Source: Arenibacter certesii DSM 19833
Lineage (GTDB): Bacteria; Bacteroidota; Bacteroidia; Flavobacteriales; Flavobacteriaceae
Assembly: GCF_000429545.1 (NCBI RefSeq)
Contig: NZ_AUCB01000013.1
Location: 62,001-126,000 of the forward strand
Direction of reading: 5' to 3'
Length of the DNA: 64,000 nucleotides
The notes below the pieces were generated by a model. The model made no database searches. It worked only from the letters and a program-made list of their open reading frames with translations, and had not been told where the DNA came from. Numbering within the stretch: position 1 is the stretch's first letter; every line of letters begins with the position of its first letter. The position numbers and the translations under genes were made by a program. Shown here piece by piece: positions 34,404 to 43,544 of the stretch.

Positions 34404-34784
34404 ATGGACTCATTTATTGGAATTAGATTTAAAAAGGAAACTGCAAAACGTTTCCAAACATTCTCACGCACTTACTTCAAATCGCATACGGAGGCAATGT
34501 CCACGATGCTTGATTTTTTCTTCTACAATGAAATTTCGCCAAAGGAAAAGCTGGGTCCGACCGGAAGAACTATCGAAGCCAAATTACTTAAAAGAATCAA
34601 TGCTGTAATTGCCATAATGAGGGATGTAGAAAAGACACAAACCAAACCTACGGTAGCGATGATTCAATCTCTTTTTCAGACAGAAGAACCAAATGAAAAG
34701 CCTCTGATTGTGGAAAAGAAATATGCCAAAGAGAAAAAGGAAGTACGCTTTCGCGAAAAGCAAAACCCAAGTAATCAACTTTAA
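34404..34784 (+). CDS. BfmA/BtgA-family mobilisation accessory protein
   Basis: A 126-residue basic protein beginning MDSFIGIRFKKETAKRFQTF, with a ribbon-helix-helix-like or short HTH N-terminus (about 1-50) and a helical middle. BfmA/BtgA proteins of Bacteroides elements assist the relaxase at oriT. It sits 11 bp before the relaxase gene and directly after the candidate oriT, which supports the role. It could also repress the mob operon through the TTTGCGACAAA repeats next to its start. Confidence 0.8.
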   Translation: MDSFIGIRFKKETAKRFQTFSRTYFKSHTEAMSTMLDFFFYNEISPKEKLGPTGRTIEAKLLKRINAVIAIMRDVEKTQTKPTVAMIQSLFQTEEPNEKPLIVEKKYAKEKKEVRFREKQNPSNQL

Positions 34785-34795
34785 ATTTTTGAGCT

Positions 34796-35827
34796 ATGTA
34801 CATCACAATAACACCTCAAAAATTAGGCGGCACTTATAGTCAGGGTTCAGCGGATTTTGTAGGCTATTTAGAGAAAGAAAATCAAGGTTTGGAACAACAA
34901 GATGTAGAACACTTCTTTAACCAATATGGCGATGAAATTTCCGCAGAAGAAGTGGTCAAAGAAATTGATGGAAATACCGCAAAATTGAAAAAGAAAGAAC
35001 CCAAATTTTATTCGATTACGGTCAGTCCTTCAAAGTATGAATTGCGAAAACTTCAGAACAATAGCCAAGATTTAAAAACCTACACTCGTGAGCTAATGAA
35101 GGATTATGTTGCCAGCTTCAATCGAGAAATTAATGGGCGACCTATATCTATTGATGACATAAAATACTATGCGAAAATTGAACATCAAAGAGCGTTCAAG
35201 GGAACCGATTTTCAGATTAAAGAAAACCAACCGTATGCTACAAAAATACTACAGCTCAAAACGGAAATACAAAATGTACAGGACGGACGAGCGGAAGGGA
35301 ATATTAAAAAGATGAACAGGGAAATTGCCAAACTGGAACGCCAAGCACCACATCAACAAAATGGAAAACGAATAGTTCAAGGAATGGCAAAAGATGGAAA
35401 CCAAAGTCATATCCATATTATCGTAAGCCGAAAAGATGCTTCCAATTCCGTTAGTCTTTCGCCAGGTAGTAAACACAAAGCTTCAGAGGTTGAAATGCAC
35501 GGTAAAAAGGTAAAGCGAGGTTTTGATAGGGACACCTTTTTCGCGAAAGCAGAAAAAACCTTCGATACAAAATTTGGCTACAAACGCAATTTTGCTGAAA
35601 CCTACAAAGCAAGAAAAGATTTTGTAAAAAATCCCAACCTCTATTTTGCTGCTTTGATGAAACTGCCAGCTAACGAAAAGGCATTGGCTTTTAAAATGAT
35701 TACAAAAACAGGCTTGCCAGTAATACCAAGTATTCCAGTAAGCCAAGCACAAATTGCACTTCGGGTTTTCAAACGGTTAAGACGTGGTGCAGAAATAGCA
35801 ATTAAATCAAGTTCCATCGGAATCTAA
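34796..35827 (+). CDS. Relaxase/mobilisation nuclease (Bacteroidetes MobB/BfmB-like)
   Basis: A 343-residue protein. The nuclease core shows FYSITVSPSKYEL, a helical segment with KYYAKIEHQR and the histidine motif GNQSHIHIIVSRKDAS (about 200-216), matching the HxH metal site of relaxases. It is expected to nick oriT and stay bound to the 5' end of the transferred strand. The C-terminus (KLPANEKALAFKMITKT onward) is a conserved tail of this clade. It lies between the BfmA-like gene and the coupling-protein gene as one operon (gaps of 11 and 5 bp). Confidence 0.85.
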   Translation: MYITITPQKLGGTYSQGSADFVGYLEKENQGLEQQDVEHFFNQYGDEISAEEVVKEIDGNTAKLKKKEPKFYSITVSPSKYELRKLQNNSQDLKTYTRELMKDYVASFNREINGRPISIDDIKYYAKIEHQRAFKGTDFQIKENQPYATKILQLKTEIQNVQDGRAEGNIKKMNREIAKLERQAPHQQNGKRIVQGMAKDGNQSHIHIIVSRKDASNSVSLSPGSKHKASEVEMHGKKVKRGFDRDTFFAKAEKTFDTKFGYKRNFAETYKARKDFVKNPNLYFAALMKLPANEKALAFKMITKTGLPVIPSIPVSQAQIALRVFKRLRRGAEIAIKSSSIGI

Positions 35828-35832
35828 GTATT

Positions 35833-37413
35833 ATGCAGATAGATAATATCATAACGACACTTTCAATTATTGGTTTTACCAGTACTGTTTTCTATGCGAT
35901 GTTTCGGGTAAGCAAGTATGCGTTTCTTCTGAATATCGCAATACTGTCATTTCTCGGATTCTATGTTGCTGCTGGAAATGAATTAACATTGATTTTGTTG
36001 TATCTAGTTTGTCCGCTACTATTAATTAATACAGGACTATACGTTTTTCTTCATAAAACAGAAAGCTCGCAAAACGGAGATAGTAAATACCAAGTCAACT
36101 TTGCGACCACCAAAGGAAATTTCAAATTAGATAACATCAAACGTGGCGCATCCGTCATCGGATCCGCTGGAAGCGGAAAAACCGAAAGTGTGGTTTATGG
36201 ATTTCTGAAACACTTCCAAAAAGAAGGTTTTTGTGGAATCATCCACGACTATAAAGATTTTGAATTGACCGAAATGGCATATCCACTTTTCAAGGATAGC
36301 GATATTCCGTTTAAGGTCATTTCCTTCGATAAAATCATCCATAGGGTAAATCCTATTGCGCCACGTTATTTAGAGAACGAGGAAAGCGTTAATGAGGTTT
36401 CAAGGGTCTTAATCGAAAATCTATTAGAGCAAAGAGAAAGTGGAACAACAGGCACAACAAAATTCTTCAACGATGCTGCGGAAGGTTTGATTGGTGGGTT
36501 AATTTGGAAATTAAAAACGGAATATCCAAAATACTGTACGTTACCCCATTTGATAGCTGTTTATCAATTTCTTGATACAAAAAGCCTAATCCAGTTTCTG
36601 GAAACCAACACCACCTCACGAGCAATGGCAGATGCTTTTATTAGTGGCAAAGATTCTGAAAGACAGACTGCTGGTGTAAAAAGCACCTTGGCCAATGCGC
36701 TCAAACGAATTAGTACACAACGTATTTTTATGGCATTGTCCGCAGATGAAGTGCCACTCGATATAAATAGCGAAGAAAATCCAGCTGTAATTTCTATAGT
36801 GAACAATCCCAAATTTGAGACTTCGTATTCGCCTGTTATAGCGACTATAATCCATACAATTACAAAGCAAATGAGTGTTAGAAATAGTGAACCTTCTTTT
36901 CTGTTGATGGAAGAAGCACCTACGATACGTTTATTAAATATGCACCGTATTCCTGCAACACTTCGAAGCTATAATATCTCTACAATTTATGTGATGCAAG
37001 ATAAAATACAAAATGATATGATGTATGGCGATAAAGCGAGTAAGGCAATTTTAAGCAATCTATCCTATCAGTTTTTTGGAAAGGTTAATGATCCTGATAC
37101 TGCAAAATATTATGAACGCTTTTTTGAGATTGTTAAAGACCCGACAAAAAGCATAAGCCGTGGTCACAATCTGGATTTTGATACAAGAATTACGACAGGA
37201 GAAAAGGAAATTCCTAAAATCAGGGCAGATGTTTTCTTTCGATTGAAGCAAGGAGAGTTTATCACATATGCGGATGGAAAGGATAAAAGGGTACAATTTA
37301 AGTTACAGAATATTAAAAGAGAGCTTCCAAACGGTTCAAAAGAATATTCAAATGAAGAATTGGAAGCTAATTTTGAAAGGATTTATATTGAAGCGAAATC
37401 AATATTTGGATAA
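35833..37413 (+). CDS. VirD4/TraG-like type IV coupling protein
   Basis: A 526-residue protein with three N-terminal hydrophobic segments (about 5-70), then a P-loop ATPase domain: Walker A VIGSAGSGKTESVV (about 110-123), Walker B-like FLLMEEAPTIRLL (about 355) and a TrwB-type nucleotide region. It would carry the relaxase-DNA complex to the mating channel. It starts 5 bp after the relaxase stop. The channel genes themselves are on the opposite strand beyond an IS3 element. Confidence 0.88.
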   Translation: MQIDNIITTLSIIGFTSTVFYAMFRVSKYAFLLNIAILSFLGFYVAAGNELTLILLYLVCPLLLINTGLYVFLHKTESSQNGDSKYQVNFATTKGNFKLDNIKRGASVIGSAGSGKTESVVYGFLKHFQKEGFCGIIHDYKDFELTEMAYPLFKDSDIPFKVISFDKIIHRVNPIAPRYLENEESVNEVSRVLIENLLEQRESGTTGTTKFFNDAAEGLIGGLIWKLKTEYPKYCTLPHLIAVYQFLDTKSLIQFLETNTTSRAMADAFISGKDSERQTAGVKSTLANALKRISTQRIFMALSADEVPLDINSEENPAVISIVNNPKFETSYSPVIATIIHTITKQMSVRNSEPSFLLMEEAPTIRLLNMHRIPATLRSYNISTIYVMQDKIQNDMMYGDKASKAILSNLSYQFFGKVNDPDTAKYYERFFEIVKDPTKSISRGHNLDFDTRITTGEKEIPKIRADVFFRLKQGEFITYADGKDKRVQFKLQNIKRELPNGSKEYSNEELEANFERIYIEAKSIFG

Positions 37414-37590
37414 TAACAAAATATGGATTTTGCCTTTAAAAACTATAAATTTTTTATTTTAGAGCATCTGTAAATTAAGTTATTTCCTTTAAATAATAAT
37501 CTCTCAGGATTTCTTTGAATTTTTCAGAGTTCAATGGACTTGCAACTGGAATTACTACATTAGACTAGACATTAAGTTGAGAGAATTTGT

Positions 37591-37929
37591 TTGCTAGTTA
37601 TTATTTTAGCAATTATGAGAAGTAAAGCAAAACATTACACATTAGAATTTAAGCAAAAAGCTGTAGAACTAAGTTATGCCAAAGACAATGTAAGGCAAGT
37701 ATGTGAAGACTTAGACATTATTCCATCCGTGCTTTATCGATGGCGAAAAGAGTTAAAAGACTACGGTAAAAACAGTTTTCCGGGTCGAGGTAAGCCCAAA
37801 ATGACTGATGAAGAAAAGGAGATAGACCGTTTACGAAAAGCTTTAAAAGAAGCTGAATTAGAGCGTGATATTTTAAAAAAGGCGATTGGCATCTTCTCCG
37901 TGAGCGACAAGAAAAATATAGGTTTATAA
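37591..37929 (+). CDS. IS3 transposase OrfA
   Basis: A 112-residue protein with an N-terminal HTH of the transposase-8 type (YTLEFKQKAVELSYAKDNVR) and a C-terminal leucine-zipper-like helix (IDRLRKALKEAELERDIL). It binds the IS ends. A slippery A-AAA-AAG at 37875-37881 near its end allows a -1 frameshift into OrfB. The start may be the second ATG at 37615 (MRSKAKHY). Confidence 0.9.
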   Translation: MLVIILAIMRSKAKHYTLEFKQKAVELSYAKDNVRQVCEDLDIIPSVLYRWRKELKDYGKNSFPGRGKPKMTDEEKEIDRLRKALKEAELERDILKKAIGIFSVSDKKNIGL

Positions 37930-37940
37930 AACAACACCTT

Positions 37941-38795
37941 ATGAAGTTTCCTGTTGAGGCGATGTGCAAAGTATTAAAAGTAAGTAAAAGCGGTTATTAT
38001 TTCTGGTTACGATCGGGGCCAAGTAAGTTGTGGATAGAAAACCAAAAGATAAGCTCTCTTATTAAAACCATATTTGATGTTAGTTTTCAAAGCTATGGTG
38101 CTCCAAGGATAAAATCAGAGTTGGAAGCATTAGGGTATAAGGTATCTAAACCTAGAGTAGCCCGTATTATGCGAGCTAATTATTTATTTGCTAAAAGAAA
38201 GCGGAGGTTTAAAACAACCACGGAGAGTAGTCACAATTATCCAATAGCTCCTAATTTACTCAACCAATGCTTTGATGTTAAGCAGAAAAACCAAGTTTGG
38301 GTAAGTGATATCACTTATATTCAGACCAAACAAGGCTGGTTATACCTCACTGTAATTATTGATTTATTTAATAGAAAAGTGGTTGGATGGTCTTTAAGTG
38401 AAGACCTCACTGCAGACAACACTATTGTAAGAGCTTGGAATATGGCTATAAAGAACACAACTTTGCTGGAACCTCTGATTTTTCATTCTGATAGAGGTAT
38501 ACAATATGCTAGTCAAAAATTCACCTCTATCATTAAAAACTATGATGGCCTAGTTAAGCAATCTATGAGTCGTAAAGGAAACTGTTGGGATAACGCGGTG
38601 GCTGAATCCTTTTTTAAATCCTTAAAAGTAGAATGGGTATATAGGCACAATTATAAACGAAAATCTGAAGCTGAATTATCTATCTTTCAGTGGATAGAAA
38701 CATGGTACAATAATAAACGAAGACATTCCTTTTTAGGGAACAAAACTATCAAAGAATTTGAATTAGATATGTATAATCATGAACTAGCAGCTTAG
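37941..38795 (+). CDS. IS3 transposase OrfB (DDE integrase-type)
   Basis: A 284-residue protein. HTH_21 (about 35-90), then the rve core with the complete catalytic triad: Asp in VWVSDITYIQTK, Asp in FHSDRGIQYAS and Glu in WDNAVAESFFKSLK. Reading backward in this frame past the ATG gives KGDWHLLRERQEKYRFIKQH, which joins OrfA at the slippery site, so the active enzyme is the OrfAB fusion made by -1 frameshifting. No disabling mutation was seen. Confidence 0.92.
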   Translation: MKFPVEAMCKVLKVSKSGYYFWLRSGPSKLWIENQKISSLIKTIFDVSFQSYGAPRIKSELEALGYKVSKPRVARIMRANYLFAKRKRRFKTTTESSHNYPIAPNLLNQCFDVKQKNQVWVSDITYIQTKQGWLYLTVIIDLFNRKVVGWSLSEDLTADNTIVRAWNMAIKNTTLLEPLIFHSDRGIQYASQKFTSIIKNYDGLVKQSMSRKGNCWDNAVAESFFKSLKVEWVYRHNYKRKSEAELSIFQWIETWYNNKRRHSFLGNKTIKEFELDMYNHELAA

Positions 38796-39027
38796 TCATT
38801 CAACTAATTGTCCAGTTTTTTGTTGCAAGTCCAGTTCCTTAAGCATATTCAGTTTAATAAAAATTAAAGTTTAACTTCATTGTAAAGATAAAAAAATTGT
38901 TGAATTAGTTTGAGAATAAATCCGCAAATGTTTCAGCTTTAGACATTCTGAATTGACTCACTTGGCTTAGTGCCTATTGCGAGTTGATTAGTGAGAATTT
39001 TTAGGAAGAAGATGTATATGATAATAA

Positions 39028-39047
39028 AAAAGCCCAGAAGGGCTTTT
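39028..39047 (-). terminator. Terminator of the tra operon
   Basis: AAAAGCCC-AGAA-GGGCTTTT with A- and T-runs outside, about 100 bp beyond the stop codon of the last tra-region gene. The rest of 38834-39144 holds no gene that I can recognise. Confidence 0.8.
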
Positions 39048-39144
39048 AAAAAAAATAGAAGACTAATTAATTCTATATAGAAAGTACCTATTCGGTATCT
39101 TTTAAATGCTGATAATTCAGAATTCGAATGTTATTTGAGCTCCC

Positions 39145-39507
39145 TTAAAAAGGCCCTTTTTCTCTAGGCCCTTTATTAGTGACTTTCCATTGTCCATTCA
39201 CTTTAACCAATTTAAAAATACCAGATTTTCCATCATAGGTAGAGCTATATTTTACCCAAGCAATCTCGCCATCAATAGCTTCATCTAAAATTTCTACCTC
39301 GATTTCTTTATCAGAATCTGGTATCATATTTTGAACAGTAACCAAACTGCTATATCCTTCCGGTGTTGTATGCTTCTTAAGAACTGATTCATCTTTAGAG
39401 AAAAAGCTTTTAGCAACAATTTTTGCGGTTTCTGAAGGGGACGTATTCTTATTTTCTGAACAAGAAATGAAGAGAAGTAGGAGTGAGCAAATGACTAAAT
39501 TTTTCAT
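39145..39507 (-). CDS. DUF4878-like lipoprotein, end of tra operon
   Basis: A 120-residue lipoprotein: signal MKNLVICSLLLLFISC with the lipobox cysteine at 16, then a small alpha+beta domain of the NTF2-like DUF4878 type (ETAKIVAKSFFSKDESVLKK, GIFKLVKVNGQWKV). It is placed right after traN. Small lipoproteins in type IV secretion operons can stabilise the outer-membrane part or act in entry exclusion; neither can be decided here. Confidence 0.75.
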   Translation of the reverse strand: MKNLVICSLLLLFISCSENKNTSPSETAKIVAKSFFSKDESVLKKHTTPEGYSSLVTVQNMIPDSDKEIEVEILDEAIDGEIAWVKYSSTYDGKSGIFKLVKVNGQWKVTNKGPREKGPF

Positions 39508-39514
39508 AATATTT

Positions 39515-40372
39515 TTAATTTGGGTTATTGATATATCTATGTGATATTTTTAGTTCAATATTTCTTTCGCCATCTTTTTCATTCAATTCCAAAATTGCCC
39601 TACGGTCATTAGATAATGAGAATTTGGGCAACACATAAACGAATCGTATCATCTTACCCTCAGCAATTTTTGATGGTAGATGGTGTTTGTAAATTGGTTC
39701 TTGATACAAACTCTGTAAAGATTTCTTTTTCCCTTTTTGTCGAGTCTCGATTGAAAGGTTCAAGAAATTCAAATCGTAATCCAACGTAGAATTATTCTCA
39801 ATCTGGATAACGAAGTAGAGTTCTTCTTTATCAAAAACAATATTCTCAACACTCAAAACAATGCCTTCGTTTCGCTTCTTAATTCGACCTATACGCTGGT
39901 TTCTGTTAAGAAGATAAGAGCAGAATTTGTGATAATAATACGTTCTGTTGTCTACACTATCTTTAACAGTTGCAGTCTGAATAGAATCACTTACTAATGG
40001 CTTTTCATTCCCAATACTATTTGATAAAGGAATGAAGTAATTGAGCTTAGACAGTTGCTTTTTATACCTCACAATATACGAAAAAATTGATCCATTTCTG
40101 TTGACTACCAGTAGATTACTTTCTTTCCCAGGCTTTGCCTGAAGTAATCCAAAGTATTGTTCTTTCTCACGATTGTAGGTAAAAACAAAATTATCCGAAC
40201 CAGTTATACCCTGACGTATAGGTTCTGGGAAAAATAGCGCAACATTTTTAGTGTCGTTTGCGTAAATAGTGTCGAGGACTGTGTTTGTTTGCGTTGTAGC
40301 TTGTGCCCAGCACAATCGAGGTGCGATAGCGGACATAATTATAAGAGCTGAAATAATGATATGCTTTTTCAT
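39515..40372 (-). CDS. traN: Conjugative transposon protein TraN (DUF4138)
   Basis: A 285-residue exported protein with signal peptide (MKKHIIISALIIMSAIAPRL) and a beta-rich domain of the DUF4138 family: LDTIYANDTKNVALFFPEPI near the N-terminus and KEELYFVIQIENNSTLDYDL in the middle. In CTnDOT-type systems TraN is an outer channel component comparable to VirB9. It follows traM by 31 bp on the same strand. Confidence 0.85.
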   Translation of the reverse strand: MKKHIIISALIIMSAIAPRLCWAQATTQTNTVLDTIYANDTKNVALFFPEPIRQGITGSDNFVFTYNREKEQYFGLLQAKPGKESNLLVVNRNGSIFSYIVRYKKQLSKLNYFIPLSNSIGNEKPLVSDSIQTATVKDSVDNRTYYYHKFCSYLLNRNQRIGRIKKRNEGIVLSVENIVFDKEELYFVIQIENNSTLDYDLNFLNLSIETRQKGKKKSLQSLYQEPIYKHHLPSKIAEGKMIRFVYVLPKFSLSNDRRAILELNEKDGERNIELKISHRYINNPN

Positions 40373-40403
40373 AAGAGTGCGTTTTTAAATGCCCATTATG
40401 GGC

Positions 40404-41333
40404 TCATAATTTTGGTTTTAGAATTAATCTGTAATTATTTAGTACGGTTACTTTTATGTTTCGATTGTTACGCCTAAACACCTTTGTAATTCCGCCTACT
40501 TGTGGAACGGTAGGAATATTGATGTCGCTAACAATATCGTCTATAACTTCGGTGGTAGCTTCTGCTCGAAAATTGTTTTGTACATAGATGCCCTCACTAC
40601 CATCCGATAAATCGAAGGCTTTGAGTTTGGTGGGATGATGCTTTATATTTTCAATTTCAATTAAAGCCCGATTGGGCTGAAAGCTTATAAATCCAAAAAC
40701 TGGTGTGTTCTTTGGCATCAATTTGTTATTGATTGTTGCAGCTTTGGTAAGACGCATTCGTAATCTGGTATTTGCTTTCACAATTTGATCGCCATCGACA
40801 ACCACATAAATGGTTTCATCTGTATTGCCAATAATCGAAACTTCGTTTGGTTTCGGCGAAGCAGCAAAGAACAATTGATGTTCCAGGCCCAATTCTTTAG
40901 CTTCTATTTTTTGTTCCCTTTTGATATCGGCTGAATCTATTTGCTGTGCAGTATTTTGAGTAATTTTCTTTTGCCCAAAGCTCTGATATCGCTTTTCGGA
41001 ATATTGAATTTTGCCTGATTCGTAAATACTATCTACAATACGTTTCTTTTCCTGTTCTGGTAGATCAGGATTGTAAAGACCTGTTGAATCTAAAAACTTT
41101 TCATCGTAGATGCTAGGTGCATTATTTTCACGCACTTCTTTTAAATCATTGATAGCATCTAGTTTAGAATTATACTCTTTTTGGTTTTCATCTAAATCTG
41201 GCACTAAAGTCTGTTCAAGATTTTCATTTTCACTTTCATCAGCGCCCATAACCATCATAGAATAGGAAATAAGGAATATAAAAATGACGGCCAACACCGC
41301 TGCAAATACTATTTTATTCTTTTCTATTTTCAT
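40404..41333 (-). CDS. traM: Conjugative transposon protein TraM
   Basis: A 309-residue protein with one N-terminal membrane helix (about 8-29), a long charged linker (about 35-140) and a C-terminal beta-rich domain (RMRLTKAATINNKLMPKNTP, FGFISFQPNRALIEIENIKH), the layout of a VirB10-like channel protein spanning inner to outer membrane. A gap of about 120 bp separates it from traK, where CTnDOT has the small traL; no convincing traL ORF was found there. Confidence 0.85.
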   Translation of the reverse strand: MKIEKNKIVFAAVLAVIFIFLISYSMMVMGADESENENLEQTLVPDLDENQKEYNSKLDAINDLKEVRENNAPSIYDEKFLDSTGLYNPDLPEQEKKRIVDSIYESGKIQYSEKRYQSFGQKKITQNTAQQIDSADIKREQKIEAKELGLEHQLFFAASPKPNEVSIIGNTDETIYVVVDGDQIVKANTRLRMRLTKAATINNKLMPKNTPVFGFISFQPNRALIEIENIKHHPTKLKAFDLSDGSEGIYVQNNFRAEATTEVIDDIVSDINIPTVPQVGGITKVFRRNNRNIKVTVLNNYRLILKPKL

Positions 41334-41454
41334 CTGTTTATATTTATTTGTTGTTATTTGTCAGATGTAATTCGCCATTTAACATTGAAAATAGTTTTCA
41401 AAATTGATGTGGCTCATTTCATAATCGTGGTTTTGTTAATTGCCGATTATCGGC

Positions 41455-42069
41455 TCAATTTTCATCGTTTAATTTTTTTAAGGTGTTCTCGAAATAGTTT
41501 GTAATCAATAGTCCGTGAGGATTGTTAGGGAAGTTTCGGTCAACGATAATTAGGTTTCCAGTGGAAACCAGTTCGTAGGTATCGATTATAGAACCTCGAT
41601 TGATTTCAAAAACCGTTACCGTTCGGAATATAAAATTCCCATTTTGTTCCTCGATTTGAGAATCGATACTTAATACTTTTTGAACCAATGAATATTGCAA
41701 TAGCCTGTTATATACACCATCGGCTTTTTTTTGGCGATATAAATTGTCTACAGAACTGTTACCCAACCAAAGTGCTTTTTTTAAATTACGCTCATAATTA
41801 CTCGCATCAATGTTATAGAAGTACTTGTGAAATAGATCTAAATGTGATAAAGCTTCTACTTGAAAATTTTCTTTTTGGGTAACGAGTTTCAAAGGAATAA
41901 TACTACCATCGGTATTAATTGCAAAAGCACTATTTAGCGCTCTTTTATTGGTAGTAAATGTCATCCAAATAGAAAATGTGCTAGATAGCAATCCACAGAC
42001 AACGACTACCAAAACGATAAACCGATTTAATTTTAGGACTTTATAAATATTCTTATATGGTGTTTTCAT
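41455..42069 (-). CDS. traK: Conjugative transposon protein TraK
   Basis: A 204-residue bitopic membrane protein (helix about 17-37) with a periplasmic VirB8-like domain; SHLDLFHKYFYNIDASNYER followed by NLKKALWLGNSSVDNLYRQK is a recognisable TraK stretch. It is presumed to be a core assembly factor of the mating channel. It lies 11 bp after traJ. Confidence 0.87.
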   Translation of the reverse strand: MKTPYKNIYKVLKLNRFIVLVVVVCGLLSSTFSIWMTFTTNKRALNSAFAINTDGSIIPLKLVTQKENFQVEALSHLDLFHKYFYNIDASNYERNLKKALWLGNSSVDNLYRQKKADGVYNRLLQYSLVQKVLSIDSQIEEQNGNFIFRTVTVFEINRGSIIDTYELVSTGNLIIVDRNFPNNPHGLLITNYFENTLKKLNDEN

Positions 42070-42080
42070 TCAATAAGGAG

Positions 42081-42923
42081 TTAACTGGTAAACAATCTAA
42101 GTGTGAAGGATGTGGCACGTTTGTACAACTTGAATTTTAGGAAGACGATAAAACCTACCGTGCCGAGTTGAACAACAGGTGCGAAAAATCCACTTCCAAC
42201 ATCAGTACCGAATAAATTCGTCCAAAAGTTAGTGTTCATTTCCGTGTAGAGCGCATTGATAAATACGTTTACTAGAAAGAAAGCAGGCACCAACATATAG
42301 ACCGCAGCGTACAATTTAAAAAACGTGTAGGCAAGCGAACGAAACTTTTCAAAAACTGCTAGACTTATAACCAATGGAAAAAAGGCTTGCATTATACCTA
42401 ATAAAAAATAGCGTTCTGCAAGAAATAGCGGATAGATAAACAAATCCAAAATCCAAAGAAAAAGACTTATGATAAATGCAAATATCTTGAAACCGTAGAG
42501 TGGTGTTACTAAAGCTTCATATAAGAGCGTCATAGCTGCTTGCGCAACCTCGATGATACTAACGTCTTCTTCTATGGGAATGTCTTGCATTTGCAAAGGA
42601 AGCAAAGCAGGTGCTGTGCCTCGATATTGTCCTTCAATGGCCACTAAAATACCATCAAAAAACCCTAACACCTGCGTTGAGAAAATTACTAATATGACGA
42701 TGGCAAAATTCTTCATCAAATCCCCTGGACTTAATCCCCAGGTGTAACCATCTTTATCCGCTACACCTTCATTATATTTTTTAAGAATATTGATTAAAAA
42801 GAACAGAACAGCAAGCGTTTTCATTCCGGCAATGGTGTATTGCGAAAAGTTGCTGCTCTGTATGGTCTGGAAAACCGCATCTATGTATTCCAGTCCAATC
42901 CCTAAAAGTATGGTTGCGGTCAT
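42081..42923 (-). CDS. traJ: Conjugative transposon protein TraJ
   Basis: A 280-residue polytopic protein with about six membrane segments, comparable to VirB6. Typical features are GLEYIDAVFQTIQSSNFSQY, the GYTWGLSPGDLMKN loop and the C-terminal NVFINALYTEMNTNFWTN. It is somewhat shorter than CTnDOT TraJ as I recall it. Only 2 bp separate it from traI. Confidence 0.87.
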   Translation of the reverse strand: MTATILLGIGLEYIDAVFQTIQSSNFSQYTIAGMKTLAVLFFLINILKKYNEGVADKDGYTWGLSPGDLMKNFAIVILVIFSTQVLGFFDGILVAIEGQYRGTAPALLPLQMQDIPIEEDVSIIEVAQAAMTLLYEALVTPLYGFKIFAFIISLFLWILDLFIYPLFLAERYFLLGIMQAFFPLVISLAVFEKFRSLAYTFFKLYAAVYMLVPAFFLVNVFINALYTEMNTNFWTNLFGTDVGSGFFAPVVQLGTVGFIVFLKFKLYKRATSFTLRLFTS

Positions 42924-42925
42924 TT

Positions 42926-43540
42926 TTAGTATTCTGTTTCTCGATTATTGACTTTGTCTTGCATTTTTCTGAAGGAAATAATATTCTTATAGCGTTTGGT
43001 TTTTGTAATGATGTTAGACACCATTTGCTTGGATTCCATTTCTTTCTGCTTTAGGATTTCAGCGCGTTCGGCATCGCTCATTTTTAGGTAATCGCTGGAT
43101 AGAATTTCATCAATAAAATCTACCGTTTCTAATGAGTTTTGAACTATGGCATCGAAGGATTCTACAACTCTACTAACTTCATCGGGTTTAATGTATGGAG
43201 AGTTTAGTATGTCTTGTAAATCATTTTGCATTACATTTATAAGGTGCTGATTGTTGTCTGCAATTTCTTGGACAGCATTAAGTTGTTGAACCACGCTCGA
43301 TACTTGCTCGATGGCTTCTTTAGCATCTTTTAAGAATTTTACAGACTTAATCATTTGAGCCGTCTGTTTACCTGATTCCAAAAGTTGTTTTACCAAACTG
43401 ATAAAATTGGTGTTGTCATAAGTGGGCATTCCTTGGGCTTTAATATTTAAGCTAAACAGCAATGCGATTGCTAGTACTAAGATTTTTGTTTTACTTATTG
43501 GTGAAAATTTGTTTTGGTATTCGTGAATCTTCGATTTCAT
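42926..43540 (-). CDS. traI: Conjugative transposon protein TraI (DUF4141)
   Basis: A 204-residue exported protein. A basic stretch and hydrophobic signal (about 18-35, ending in NIKAQG) are followed by long amphipathic helices (QLLESGKQTAQMIKSVKFLK, IEQVSSVVQQLNAVQEIADN). It matches the DUF4141/VirB5-like TraI proteins that precede traJ in Bacteroidetes ICEs. It is not a relaxase despite the name. Confidence 0.85.
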   Translation of the reverse strand: MKSKIHEYQNKFSPISKTKILVLAIALLFSLNIKAQGMPTYDNTNFISLVKQLLESGKQTAQMIKSVKFLKDAKEAIEQVSSVVQQLNAVQEIADNNQHLINVMQNDLQDILNSPYIKPDEVSRVVESFDAIVQNSLETVDFIDEILSSDYLKMSDAERAEILKQKEMESKQMVSNIITKTKRYKNIISFRKMQDKVNNRETEY

Positions 43541-43544
43541 AATA

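Larger units (their letters stand above)
37535..38833 (+). mobile_element. IS3-family insertion sequence, intact
   Basis: Terminal inverted repeats TGGACTTGCAAC (37535-37546) and GTTGCAAGTCCA (38822-38833) are perfect over 12 bp, with weaker matching further in. Two overlapping-frame transposase genes fill the interior. GTTC lies 2 bp outside the left end and directly outside the right end, a possible but imperfect target duplication. The element sits between the mobilisation operon and the tra operon, in a gap where it breaks no obvious gene. Confidence 0.9.

Noticed and set aside
41334-41454. Search for traL between traK and traM
   Set aside because: Only frames of 3-13 codons occur; none is hydrophobic or credible.
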